64,000 bases of DNA, from the NCBI RefSeq assembly GCF_000003815.2, contig NC_049988.1, forward strand, positions 5,181,425-5,245,424, given 5' to 3'. This DNA comes from Branchiostoma floridae. Lineage: Eukaryota > Chordata > Leptocardii > Amphioxiformes > Branchiostomatidae. A program made the position numbers and the translations under genes. Shown piece after piece: positions 23,801 to 31,910 of this stretch (within the stretch, counting starts at the first letter, position 1; each line of letters starts with the position of its first letter). The notes beneath the pieces were generated by a model. The model saw only the letters and a program-made list of their open reading frames with translations. It did no database searches and had not been told where the DNA came from.

Positions 23801-25046
23801 AATGTAGCAAATGATTCCTGAACAACTTTAGTAAAATCCATCATTTTCTTAAATTCATAGTGGTGCAGGTAAAATTTGTCTGGTGCAGGTAATTTTCAAT
23901 GTTACCTGCACCAGTGCGGGTGCGCAGAAAAATGTATTTCGAGCCCTGGTCATGGGAGTCATATTTCATCTCTTATGCATAATGTAGTCAGAAGATTGAT
24001 ATTCTTTTGGCATATCCGGAAAAGATAAGTTGATTTCTTACTCCCGCCATTTATCAAGCTTATAACACTTACGGGCTACTGCTAAATTAAATATGTCGTT
24101 AGTCCGTCGTAGCTGTCAAAAATCCATTGTATTCAGTTGTTAGAAAATAGTTTTTACTGTGTGGCTGTGCGTTGGTACTAGCATCCACTACACATCCAGC
24201 TAGTGGAAATGTTTACGAAGCGAAAACAACAACAACAACTACTATAACAACAACAACAACAACTACAACAGCACCAATTAACACACCAGAAAAGAAAACA
24301 GCAGAATATGAGAAGTTGAAACGTATTTAAACTGACTATTCGTATACTGATTTACCCTTTTGTTATCCTAAGGCCTAAGATAAAATGCTATGTCCCCGGT
24401 CACACGACCGACCCCAGGAAAAACTGCCGACCCGAGCCTTTTGGTGTCGACCGCTAGCGCTAGCAAGGGACATACATTTTACAATCTGACATTTGATGAA
24501 ATTGTTTTCCAACATGTTCATCTCATGTTTGTTGTGATACAAAATTGTGCTTGTACAATTCATATGTACAATGTATGCCTGTAACCTTAATATCATTAAT
24601 TATTATCATCATTATTATCATTACAATATGATGTTGAAAACACCAGTGTCCTGTTGCATTTCATCACATTGTTTTACAATATTTGTTGGATCACTTCGAC
24701 CGAAATCTAGAATAAATGAAAACCGACCCTATTTCTCCATTTCTGCACGCGGAAACAGTACATTTTCTCCTAGGCCTGATCAGCCGTTGCTTTCCAACCT
24801 ATTAACCTAGATGTAGCCCAACACTAAAATAACGTTTACGTACAAACAGTTTAACTCCACTGGTGCTAAGTATAAACCTGCCGACCCTAAACAACACCGT
24901 ATTACTTTAACTCTATAGGAGCTGATGAACTTTTGCGATAAGGAGACGAGCCCGTGCCCTTAGTTAGAGTACAGATTGACACGTACCTGTATTGAGAGCA
25001 CCGTAAAAACTAGAAGGGTCGCCAGAGCAAGCCGTCCTCCCGGCAT
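5182..25046 (-). CDS. Parathyroid hormone receptor-like class B GPCR, 5' part (gene span, 5 exons)
   Basis: Class B GPCRs bind peptide hormones through a disulfide-knotted extracellular domain and signal through G proteins at the plasma membrane. Five exons join with phases 0, 1, 1, 0 and exit at phase 2, giving 162 complete residues. Order: signal peptide 1-20; N-terminal helix 21-55 with Cys44; hormone-receptor domain with Cys60, 70, 84, 101 and 122; TM1 about 138-162. By analogy with PTH1R the disulfides would be 44-70, 60-101 and 84-122. Family matches include SCWPDAAPGQVV, PCPEHIAFFNHS, NGSW and YTVGYALSLVSLTVA. N-glycosylation sequons are at 49, 92, 103 and 112. The spacing between the first two cysteines (16 residues) is short, as expected without the extra loop exon of mammalian PTH1R. 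TM2-TM7 are missing because the window ends. Other class B subfamilies match less well, but orthology needs a tree. Confidence 0.88.
5713..5822 (-). CDS. PTHR-like receptor exon 4 (hormone-receptor domain, C-terminal half)
   Basis: This 110-nt exon completes codon 95 and encodes residues 96-131. It starts after CCGTTCCAG and ends at ATG|GTAGGT. It holds RYCGNGSW, the most conserved block of the domain, and SGCY with the sixth cysteine, plus sequons at 103 and 112. Both boundary phases (1 in, 0 out) fit the flanking exons. A MITE ends 20 bp upstream of the acceptor, at 5843, so part of the branch-point region is transposon sequence. Confidence 0.9.
5843..6145. mobile_element. MITE family A, copy 1 (in receptor intron 3)
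   Basis: About 303 bp with inverted ends: TTAAGGTAAGGGCACAACCC at the left and GGGTTGTGGCCTTAGCTTAA at the right. The interior is rich in ACGT and CGTACG words and matches the copy at 9122-9446 in opposite orientation. It sits between exon 4 and exon 3, 20 bp from the exon 4 acceptor. No transposase is encoded. Confidence 0.85.
6509..6625 (-). CDS. PTHR-like receptor exon 3 (hormone-receptor domain, N-terminal half)
   Basis: This 117-nt exon completes codon 56 and encodes residues 57-94 plus one base. Acceptor TTTCTCCAG, donor A|GTAAGA. It encodes GYCPGGPDYLGSCWPDAAPG and then QVVTLPCPEHIAFFNHS, holding cysteines 60, 70 and 84. The PDY-LGSCWP block carries the Asp and Trp that structure the domain in this family. 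The text is closer to PTH receptors (CWP-GAPGEVV-PCP-FNH) than to glucagon, VIP or CRF receptors. The upstream intron contains a long TG array in the transcript sense. Confidence 0.92.
6687..6890. repeat. (CA)n microsatellite in receptor intron 2
   Basis: Nearly uninterrupted CA repeats, read as (TG)n in the minus-strand transcript. The array ends about 60 nt upstream of the exon 3 acceptor at 6626. Confidence 0.95.
7080..7185 (-). CDS. PTHR-like receptor exon 2 (N-terminal ligand-binding helix)
   Basis: This 106-nt exon encodes residues 21-55 plus one base. It follows TGTACTCCACAG and ends at AATG|GTAAGT. The reading VDRTATEVDHMSLIEMIQQE continues with TMKCLKKMNETF. The helix with a single Cys (44) corresponds to the PTH receptor segment around its first cysteine (QCEKRL type). 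It enters at phase 0, which fits both candidate first exons. Confidence 0.85.
7186..8302. other. Intron sequence without a recognised feature
   Basis: No exon or repeat family is recognised. A 107-codon minus-strand frame at 7693-8016 has no family resemblance and no convincing splice context. Confidence 0.4.
8623..8670 (-). CDS. Alternative proximal first exon candidate
   Basis: An ATG at 8670-8668 opens MATTVFIGSVIFIMLK, followed by AAG|GTGACT, a fair donor at phase 0. It has a hydrophobic core and lies only 1.4 kb upstream of exon 2. Unspliced, the frame continues VTVSATRLN to a stop. Spliced to exon 2 it would give another signal-type leader. It may be a second promoter's first exon or a chance frame; the distal exon has the better signal peptide. 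Confidence 0.3.
9122..9446. mobile_element. MITE family A, copy 2
   Basis: About 325 bp with ends AAGCTAAGGGCACAACCC and the reverse-complement-like GGGATGTGGCCTTAGCTTAA. The interior is the inverted equivalent of 5843-6145 (shared word GGCCACGTCCGCCACGTATT). The ends carry TTAA-like borders that leave the exact target duplication ambiguous (TTA or TTAA). Confidence 0.85.
9665..11570. other. Intron sequence without a recognised feature
   Basis: AT-rich sequence with only short, unrecognised frames. I see no conserved exon, RNA gene or repeat end. Confidence 0.4.
11571..12412. repeat. TG/GA-rich minisatellite, about 65-75 bp units
   Basis: About 12 variable units, each with GAGAGAGCTAATGTGTCTGT, then ATACAGGTGTGTGTG, then AGGAGTACGTGTGTGAGTGC. 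Units differ mainly in the number of TG and GA steps. The right end abuts an inverted copy of interspersed repeat family B. Confidence 0.9.
12425..12497 (-). repeat. Interspersed repeat family B, copy 1 (partial)
   Basis: Reverse-strand match to the copies at 38306, 50238 and 58822: it holds CGCCGCGTGCCTGC, GCTGGTGTGTTACGCCG and CGGTTATACCGGCTATATAG. Only about 73 bp remain. Confidence 0.8.
12585..12742. mobile_element. MITE family A, copy 3 (left end decayed)
   Basis: Shares CACCCTCCCTGCTTTTGCC, the CCATGTTTTCAGAAAAACGT core and the right end GGGTTGTGCCCTTAGCT with the other copies. The left terminal repeat is missing or diverged. Confidence 0.75.
12938..13014. repeat. (GA)n microsatellite
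   Basis: GA dinucleotides with a few AAAG and ACAG interruptions. Confidence 0.95.
13204..13372. mobile_element. MITE family A, copy 4 (internally deleted)
   Basis: Ends TAGCTAAGGGCACAAC and GTGTCCTTAGCTTA enclose only 169 bp. It keeps CGTACTCCCTCCCTGCTC and the ACGTGGCGGAC core found in copy 1. Confidence 0.8.
13569..13955. repeat. (CA)n / (CG)n microsatellite cluster
   Basis: Long CA array broken by CACGCG steps, an ACTCACCTT-TACCTCAC spacer that occurs twice (13634 and 13860) and a GCGCGCGC run near 13900. Frames across it encode only His-Thr or Cys-Val repeats. Confidence 0.95.
14020..14762. other. Intron sequence without a recognised feature
   Basis: Open frames overlap on both strands at 14232-14585, but none resembles a known family and none has convincing splice signals. 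Confidence 0.4.
14763..14959. mobile_element. MITE, TACTGTA-ended (mariner-like)
   Basis: The left end ATACTGTAGATGCAGAAATG and the right end TTAAATGCATTTACAGTAT are inverted. The interior alternates TTCGCGGTGG and CCACCGCGAAC blocks. The outermost TA could be the target duplication of a Tc1/mariner-type transposase. MITEs with this wording are widespread in animals. Confidence 0.75.
14960..15682. other. Intron sequence without a recognised feature
   Basis: Nothing beyond short frames; an AATAAAG near 15456 has no associated gene evidence. Confidence 0.4.
15683..16100. mobile_element. hAT-type MITE with 8-bp target duplication
   Basis: This 418-bp element has ends TAGGAGTGGGTACGG and CCGGTACCCACCCCTT. 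It is flanked by the perfect 8-bp direct repeat CTCGGGAC at 15675-15682 and 16101-16108. An 8-bp duplication and a GGGTGGG-type terminal repeat are hAT hallmarks. The interior repeats GGACC, GACCTG and CCGGAC words near both ends. Non-autonomous: no transposase frame. Confidence 0.88.
16340..16650. repeat. Diverged tandem duplication of about 170 bp
   Basis: Two adjacent stretches share GTCTTCA, CCTAAAT-TG, TAGTCACCTAACTGCT-like and CCGTTAG blocks in the same order. The right side runs toward the 639-bp gap at 16753-17391. Confidence 0.4.
17392..19810 (+). repeat. Large tandem duplication, copy 1
   Basis: Matches about 20319-22690 with a constant offset of 2927 bp up to about 18100, then slightly less after small deletions in copy 2. 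About 16 substitutions or small gaps are visible in the first 1.5 kb (about 1 percent). The TG tract and its flanks have the same length in both copies. The left edge is hidden by the gap at 16753-17391. Confidence 0.9.
17735..17961. repeat. (TG)n microsatellite, copy 1
   Basis: A TG array with ATG and GCG variants and a pure core near 17868-17922. The equivalent array is at 20662-20888. Confidence 0.95.
19911..20318. other. Spacer between the duplication copies
   Basis: Non-duplicated sequence with a short direct repeat (TTCTGGAGTGGAA twice at 19911-19930). No gene signal is seen. Confidence 0.4.
20319..22690 (+). repeat. Large tandem duplication, copy 2
   Basis: Second copy, with an 801-bp gap at 21827-22627. 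The gap size agrees with the roughly 850 bp present in copy 1 (18900-19750). After the gap, CATTCACTGACAAAAAGAAA matches 19751. The unit spacing is 2.93 kb. Confidence 0.9.
20662..20888. repeat. (TG)n microsatellite, copy 2
   Basis: Same length and variant pattern as 17735-17961. Confidence 0.95.
22691..23608. other. Intron sequence without a recognised feature
   Basis: A 65-codon plus-strand frame at 23086-23283 and a 153-codon frame from 23280 are open but unrecognised; the latter runs into a MITE and uses its sequence. Confidence 0.4.
23609..23948. mobile_element. MITE family C, copy 1
   Basis: This 340-bp element has perfect 15-bp inverted ends: CAGGGCTCGAAATAC and GTATTTCGAGCCCTG. The interior carries many copies of ACCTGCAC / GTGCAGGTA in both directions. 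CAGGG ends suggest hAT, but no clean 8-bp duplication is visible. Confidence 0.85.
24222..24272. repeat. (AAC)n microsatellite
   Basis: Imperfect AAC triplets with ACT interruptions. Confidence 0.9.
24987..25046 (-). CDS. PTHR-like receptor exon 1, distal candidate (signal peptide)
   Basis: An ATG at 25046-25044 opens a 20-codon frame, MPGGRLALATLLVFTVLSIQ, ended by a strong donor CAG|GTACGT at phase 0. Residues 5-17 make a good signal-peptide core after a basic Arg5. Phase 0 matches exon 2, which would make intron 1 17.8 kb. The link is inferred from phase, strand and content only. The 5' UTR start cannot be set; a possible acceptor (CTGAACAG) lies 20 bp upstream of the ATG. Confidence 0.6.
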
Positions 25047-25374
25047 GTTGTCGGAAGCCAGCACTGTTCAGGTCAGAATAGTCTGGTCCAACTTACTCCA
25101 GCAGTCACTGTGCGTCCACACCTACGTCCCGCTAAGTCTCTTGTTGTTTATGACCTGTCACCAGAAGAGAAGTTAAGAGCCAGCTAAAGTGGTGTAGAGC
25201 CGGCTGAGAGGCCTGTGAGAGTTTCTTTCCGGGGAACTCTGCCGGCAGCAGGCCCAGGCAGAAGGTGTCGTATTACCGCCCCGCCACAATTTGTCCTCCC
25301 TGGTCGTTTGCACAGCAGGCCGAGTGTTTAGGTTCACAGTAACCGTTCCGTGCTAAAGCCAGATATGCTTGAGG

Positions 25375-25417
25375 TCTCTCTCTCTCTCTCTTTCTCTCTC
25401 CCCCTCTCTCTCTCTCA
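25375..25417. repeat. (CT)n microsatellite
   Basis: CT dinucleotides with short TTT and CCCC interruptions. Confidence 0.9.
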
Positions 25418-28027
25418 GCCAGCCACTCACGGATCAGGCAGCCCTTGAGTTGGCTGTGGAATAGAAAGAGAGGAATGTGTATTTCTGTCATGTAGTCATG
25501 AAGTCATGTAGATTTACTCATGCCAACCCTGCCATTAGATTAGCAAGGCGAATACTGAATTACAAGGCATGCCGCCGGACCCGGGGAAGACGCCCTACGA
25601 ATATTTGACAACTACACGTCAGAGTCCACAGGAGGTAACATTAGGCTTGAACTAGTCGGAGAGAAAACAACCTGTCAATTTCATTCCATAAGACAAGCAC
25701 CGCTGATAATCACGCCATGTCCTGTTCAGTTGGATTTTACTGGTGTTCCTCTAATGATAATCCACTGTGGGTTGGGATGACCACTGTTATCACTGCAGTA
25801 CACTCTGCCTGCCAGGCGGGACTATAGCATTGGACTTGGCCCTAAAATTCCCTTCACTCATACAAGCAAAGAGCAAAGACCGTCTGAATGCATTTTTACC
25901 ACATTCAATTCTTTTTTGTTTTTCCTTTAAACACTTGCTGAAATTATGATGCCTTCGGAACATTTCTGTCTCTGCAAGAGAAGGAAAAAGCTGTCACAAA
26001 GATAGCGGAGTATGGAATAGGTAAACAAGAATAAACTCAGCCCTGAATAAATCCAATCATTTAATCAGAAGAAAGTACGGTATGATGACCGTAACGAGCT
26101 TCAATGGCCCAAGTCCGTAATCATTGCGGGCACAGACTACGCCATAGGGCCATCAGACACTATCAGAGGATCAACTTTCTTCCACAATGATCACCATGGC
26201 GCAATGGAGGATGGCGGTCCTGACCGTGAAACAAGACAGCACTGTCACGGGTGAGAGCTTCTATGGGAGGTTGGAATTAATAAAACATAAAGCACTGAAT
26301 TATTTGTATTTCAGAAAAAAAATGTACGTGTTTATGATTTTTACTTACACCATGAATTTGTCCTTGGCAAAGAGACAGAACGTCCTCTACGCCAACTTCA
26401 TAACTCCAGTTCTGTATGCCCCCCTCCCCCCTCACATATTGGTATGTACAGGTGCACTGTAGTCGGCACAGCAGGCCATTACCGCTGGTCTCGCACCGCG
26501 CTCTTAACGGTCATGCAGACTTTGTGATTATCGTCCCCCATCACGGAAGTCATATCCTCAAAGAACTTCTGATGCCTCGATGAAAGCTTTTTATTGATCT
26601 GGTCTTAAACTTACCACTTCAAACAGTAATGAACGTACAGTACGGGAAACAAGCCGACTTGCCGGGGATTCCGGCAGACAGCAGTGCGGGGAAAGCCGCC
26701 ATTAAACTGTAATTCCTGATCATATACAAGCAGCATAGAACAGACTGGGGGCTTTGTCATGTCAGTACATATCAAGAAAGTCTGCTCTGAGCCTGGCGAA
26801 ACCCCCTCAGTTATCTGGTCCGTCTAACGCTGCCTGACCGACGGTTGACCTCTGAGCTCGTCATTTGGGTTAAGTAAGCAGAGGGTTGTCACGGATAGCA
26901 ATATCGCATTTAAATCAACGGGTTAGTTGTAATTGGTATTCTGAAAATGTCCTGTCATCGCAGCAAGGGCAATTGGACATGAACTTTCTTTAAGTAGCTG
27001 CACAACAAAGTTCTTGCCGTAGGTTATGATTGGATTGGTTTTTATCTTATTTGTTGATTAATTTTGCTTTAAGGCAGACTATGACAATCTTGTACCGCGC
27101 TGAAGTTAGTTACTGATGTTAACAGTGTCACTTCGCGGCCCTGTTTATAAACAGTCTAGAGTCGTGCAAACCCAGCTTTAGGCGTTCTCAGGTAGGAATA
27201 GATTGTCGGATAGGCCGCGAGAAACCCTTAGGCCATAAAGGGTTTTTGCAAACGGATTACGCAGAAAACAATGCTGAAACGTCAACCAAAGTAAGTGTTG
27301 AAGTACAGGGTTGATAAGTCGCTAACCTTGTGATAACATAGCATTGTTTAGGGGCAATTAAGCCAAGTACGACTAGTTCTGGGTCATCCACACAGCACCG
27401 AGGCACCGACTGATGGAGACTCTGCAGGGAGTAGTGCTTGATTGTAGAATCAAAAGGCACGACACACCTGGAAATTTCAAGTCTTGCACAGAAGAACTTC
27501 ATAACAATATAAACTATGTTGTATGTAATGTTATACTTACATGTACCCCTACTACAGCCTTTATTTGCCCAGCATAGGAGAACCGGCTCACACAAAAAAA
27601 CAGTTGATATATGAAAAAGACAAGATCTGTTGGGATTGTACCAAGAATGGTGAAACCTGTAACGCTAGTGACGTCACAGACCAGATGCCAAGGCCAAGGA
27701 ACTAGAATACTGTGTTTCCGGTTCTGGTCCTAAAAAATATTGTGGGTAGGTAGCGGATCTCTTCTTTTATTTTTCTAAAACAGCCGAAGTGATTCAACAA
27801 ATGCAATGTAACTTGAAGTGCATCAGGCACTGGTATTTTCGCAATTATTTAGATGTAAAACTGGACAAAGGAGTGCGACGTTTACTAGTCATTCTTACAA
27901 TAAATGTTCAAAGATAAAAAAAAATCCCTGTGTGAAGTACAGGAAATTAGACGCCAGGTCACAGCTTTCATACCCTTTGCCAGCTGCTGACAAAAAATCT
28001 ACGGGCGGTAGGGTTCGCTAGGGTGGG
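25418..28027. other. Region upstream of the receptor, no gene recognised
   Basis: No conserved exon is seen. The only exon-like string is at 26199-26248 on the plus strand: ACCATGGCG start context, codons MAQWRMAVLTVKQDSTVT, then CACGG|GTGAGA. It has no identifiable continuation. The promoter of the distal first exon should lie in or near this region, but no TATA-like element can be tied to it. Confidence 0.35.
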
Positions 28028-28236
28028 TCGGGTACCTACTCTCCAAGCAGAGGTTAGGCTCCAACTGTTTTTGTAGCGTTTTTTAGTCGTTTTTATCGGG
28101 CTTTCTATTTTGTATTGTATCTTGTATTGTCAACACATAAGATACAATACAAATAGAAAGCCCAATTATAATGAATAAAAGAACGTTATAAAAAAACAGC
28201 TGGAGCCAAACTCTGCTTGGAGAATATCGGGTACCC
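28028..28236. mobile_element. 209-bp palindrome, hairpin MITE
   Basis: The outer ends GGGTACC-TACTCTCCAAGCAGAG and CTCTGCTTGGAGAATATC-GGGTACCC pair, and so do the inner arms GGGCTTTCTATTTTGTATTG and CAATACAAATAGAAAGCCC, leaving a loop of about 10 bp. Arm similarity falls toward the middle of each arm. Confidence 0.8.
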
Positions 28237-29160
28237 AGAAACACAAAGTTTTTTTTTCCTACGCCTGACGACTGTGCGCTTGAGACCTGACACACGGCTG
28301 AGTTCGCTGTCACTCACCGACCACTGCTTCACTAAGGCAGCTGACAAACACGCAGCCTGGCCGTCAGTACCTGCAATCCGTACGGATCAATTGGGCCGGG
28401 GCCGGGGCTTTGTTAAGTCCGAGGCGTATCTAACTAAACAACCTGCGAAGGTTGTAGCTTTGAAAAGACGTTTTATGTGTTGACTCAATAGATTCACTCT
28501 ACAGAGAGGAGAGTGTACACAGGCAACTGTACATGTTCCCCCTTTTAGACAGTCTTGGAAGAAACCCAGCAGGTCAGCAAGTACGAGTATTTTGCTAGGA
28601 AAATGCGATGAGTAGCTTCAATATGTGGCGTTCGGGATGTGCTTACTATACGATGTATCTCCAGTGGCAAGAACCAATAGATTGCAGTGATATACGCTGA
28701 GAAATGGAATGTAATGCTAGATTACCTTTATCCGTAAGATGGTCTTTATCCGTTGTCTTTAAAAAAAATTCTTTAAAATATTCAGGGATATAAAGTAGGC
28801 GAACAATAGTTTCAAATTGCAATATTTTCAATACATGAAAAAAGATATTAAGTATATTGCCATTTGACAACACCGTCTCTTGATATACCTAAATACTCTG
28901 TTTTTAAAAGCAACGAATATATATTACCCCGCGGATAAAGGTGAACTAGCGTTACGTGTATCCGGCAAATGGATTATCCCCATTGTCAACGCACGTGGGC
29001 GAGAAGATAGCTAAGGGTACTTCCACAAAAGGGTGTCATTTCCCAATAGATTATGTTCCTATAAATAAATGATCAAAACAGATGTTGCAGAATTTCATTT
29101 GTCGTGAATTACGAAAGGTTTGTTTGTAAAACAATCTGGCACTCACTGAACTCACTGACG
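28237..29160. other. No recognised feature
   Basis: Only short unrecognised frames on both strands. Confidence 0.4.
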
Positions 29161-29510
29161 GCACTCACTGAATTTATTGCTCAACAATCGTACAAGGTAC
29201 AATGTATGGCAACCAATAACAACTAATAGTTATATAGACAATAGTACAAAAAGGCTCCATGCAAAACAAACAAATATTATCGATAACAGTATAGTTATGT
29301 ATGAGTAATCTGGTCTCGCACTTGGAATACATTATGAAGAAACTGACCTACGTAGACGGAGATATGAGTTGAACATGAGGGCAGGATATGTAAGATATCG
29401 TTCTGTACGAGTAAGAGAGATTTGTGTTTTGGTTTTAATATTCTTAAACAATGTTTCTCTCTCTTTACTGTAGGTAGAAAATTTCATATCAAAATGGAAT
29501 TCATCTTCTA
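29161..29510 (-). mobile_element. LINE 3' UTR fragment, copy 1
   Basis: In the minus direction it reads through GTACCTTGTACGATTGTTG to AGCAATAAATTCAGTGAG. The same order of blocks is seen at 35845-36300 and at 49680-49990, where it follows a recognisable LINE C-terminal region. That linkage is why I call it a LINE tail. Confidence 0.5.
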
Positions 29511-30051
29511 CATTTTAATGACATGTGATGAGCACACCAAGAATCACCAATTGATTTCATAAGATATCAAAGAATACATAACGACGAGTTTTTTTTTTTT
29601 CTTCTTTTTTCTGGCGTTGTCAGGCACACTGTATTTAGTGACAGGCTGAGATCAATTCATTTAATCAGAGAGTACAGGACTCGGGAGATGGGGGTGGGGC
29701 TTATGTACAATACTGAATATTTTTTGTGGCACGTGGGTAATTAATTGTATAATGTAAAGTGGCATTCTTTACTTCCTAAATTGATATCAATCGGAAAAAA
29801 GCAATACCTTCAGGAGTAAATGACACATTTAACAGAAGGTCGAGGCGATTGACAGAATGTTTCTGACTATGCAGAAGAGTTTTGTAGGTACTATTGGGAG
29901 GATATTCCTTTGAAATAACGTCTATCTAAGTCTGTCAACCCTAATATCAACCATGAGTCCGTAGAACACAAGTCTTCGTGAAGTAATTATGGTGTTTGCG
30001 ATGTGACTTAAGTGTTTATATTGACATCCGTAAATAACTTCATCAGGTTGG

Positions 30052-30527
30052 CAATTATTCATATAGTAAGGTTCTTTAGGCGCAACGTAGCAGTACTTAC
30101 TTCCGACGTTTCGATGTCTATCAGACACCATCATCAGGGTAGAATGACTGGGAATTAATTCTTGCTGCTACTTATAGCCGATGTAGGTGGCGCTGCCNNN
30201 NNNNNNNNNNNNNNNNNNNNNNNNNNNNNNNNNNNNNNNNNNNNNNNNNNNNNNNNNNNNNNNNNNNNNNNNNNNNNNNNNNNNNNNNNNNNNNNNNTAT
30301 AAATAGCAGCAAGAAGTAGTTTCCAGTCATTTCTACCCCCGAAGATGGTGTCTGATAGACATCGAAACTTTGGGAAGCAAGTACTCCAATATTGCAAAGT
30401 TTTAAATTGTATTTTTGTTTACCCAGCATTGCCTGAAAGCCATTCTCCCCTGAAGATGGTGTCTGATAGACATCGAAACTTTGGGAAGTAAGTACTCCTT
30501 GGTTGTGCCTAAAGAACCTTACTATAT
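30052..30527. mobile_element. Inverted Penelope-like terminal repeats around a gap
   Basis: A minus-oriented block (30058-30150) and plus-oriented blocks (30335-30390 and 30440-30527) share GATGGTGTCTGATAGACATC followed by GAAAC. The outer ends TATAGTAAGGTTCTTTAGGC and GCCTAAAGAACCTTACTATA are inverted. Penelope-like elements have tandem or inverted terminal repeats carrying hammerhead-like motifs. The minus copy reads CTGATGA, stem TGTCT/AGACA, then CGAAAC; the plus copies read CTGAAGA or CCGAAGA. The core between them is lost or in the N run. Confidence 0.5.
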
Positions 30528-30539
30528 GACATTATAGCA

Positions 30540-31030
30540 TTTTCTCATTAACTATACAAACTAGGTCTTTATATATATATATATCTTCCAATATTCTTCT
30601 TCTCAGTTACAAAATGCCTAATGTTGCTATGGTCCTATAATGGAACTGAGCGTGTTTACACGTTTTCCTAATTAGTTATGCAAATAAGATACCAAAACAA
30701 TCCGTCAACCCCTTCTTGGGTTATTCCTTTTCAAAGTCCGACACTAAAACTGCCCTGCAGTTCCAAAACAATCCTCAAGGGGGCCTAAACCTATACCATA
30801 TACTCTCGGTATCAAGAGCTGTCTACCACTCAAAAATCACAGCCGCAGCATGTTCAAAACTCGAGATATCAAACCAGGAGGTTACGCTGCAGTACTGTAA
30901 CAAGCTGCTAGTGGGCCCAAAATCTAATAGTTTCCAGGTCTCATCAAGACCTACTCATACTATCAATACAATCCATCCAGGCGTTCTTGAGTTATGCTGG
31001 TCTTCTACATACATACAAACATACAAACGC
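30540..31030 (+). repeat. Interspersed repeat family D, copy 1
   Basis: Shares ACAATCCGTCAA, CTTGGGTTATTC-TTTTCAAAGTC and CCTGCAGTTC blocks with 39900-40030. It ends with ATCCATCCAGGCGTTCTTGAG and a CATACATACAAACATACAAA tail. Other copies are at 38880, 45190 and 46690. Confidence 0.7.
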
Positions 31031-31344
31031 TACCCAAAACACAACCTACTTGGCGATTAGGTAATCAAGATTGCACAATGACTGCAGTACACTGCAGGTA
31101 AATCCTAATTGAAATCAGCCATGGCAGCGCATCGGGCGTTGTTCAAAGTTTTTTCCAGCGTCGTACTTCTTTTCATTCGTGCCTCTTCTGAATGAATAAC
31201 CGCCTGAACGGTTTTCTGCTTCTTTAACCAACCGAATGTGGACCTAGCTGTTGAACACCAGTCTATAATGTCTTTCACCGTAAAGAAATTTAATTCGATT
31301 TTGTATTGTATATTTATGTATGTGGTCACACGTATCGCCTTGCT

Positions 31345-31402
31345 GCCTACGTGCCCACTTTGTATTGCCCATGTTGCAAACTCAATAAAGTCAAAGTCAA
31401 AA
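31345..31402 (+). repeat. Retroelement 3' tail with AAAGTC repeats, copy 1
   Basis: GTGCCCACTTTGTATTGCCC then GTTGCAAACTCAATAAAGTC and AAAGTC units. The same block is at 34422-34473. An AATAAA followed by a short-unit repeat is typical of a non-LTR 3' end. Confidence 0.65.
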
Positions 31403-31504
31403 GAAAACAGAAGAACTTGAGTCTGACAATGGTTCAAGTAAAGCAGAAGCACTGGTATGATTATTTCTTTTGCCGGCTCTTTGAGTCAGGCTGTTTTGGA
31501 AATC

Positions 31505-31910
31505 ACAATGTGCTTCTTTTCTTATGATATGATGCCATCATGAAAAATGTAATCAGAAGAAAAATTCATACCATTACCTCACCCCCCGTCCCGAAAACCA
31601 GACTCATACTTAAGTTTGCCTTACATTGCACCTGTTGCAATTTTTGTGCAATGAAGTTTGACTTGACTTGAGTTGACTTGACTAGAGCCTGCAGATCTAT
31701 TCGAGTTGCTGCCACGCCTGTTGAGAACATAGCCTTGAAGTAGGCTCTTCTGCGCTGTTCTCTGGTTGCTACTGTGAATGATGATGGTTTTATACCCTTT
31801 TCATCAACATCGACAATATCAGGGAAAGCTGAGGCCACCACAACATGTTTGTAACTTTGAATATTCCACATCATCAGTAGAAAAATGCTCTCATCAAAGC
31901 TTGCCATTGA
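31505..31910. repeat. Probable repeat fragment with a degraded minus-strand frame
   Basis: The left part resembles 4940-5060. A minus-strand frame of 113 codons contains STGVAATRIDLQALV. I do not recognise a family. Confidence 0.3.

Noticed and set aside
29161-29200. Polyadenylation site of a cellular gene (AATAAA on the minus strand)
   Set aside because: The same tail recurs at 35845 and 49680 next to LINE coding remnants, so it is a retroelement end.
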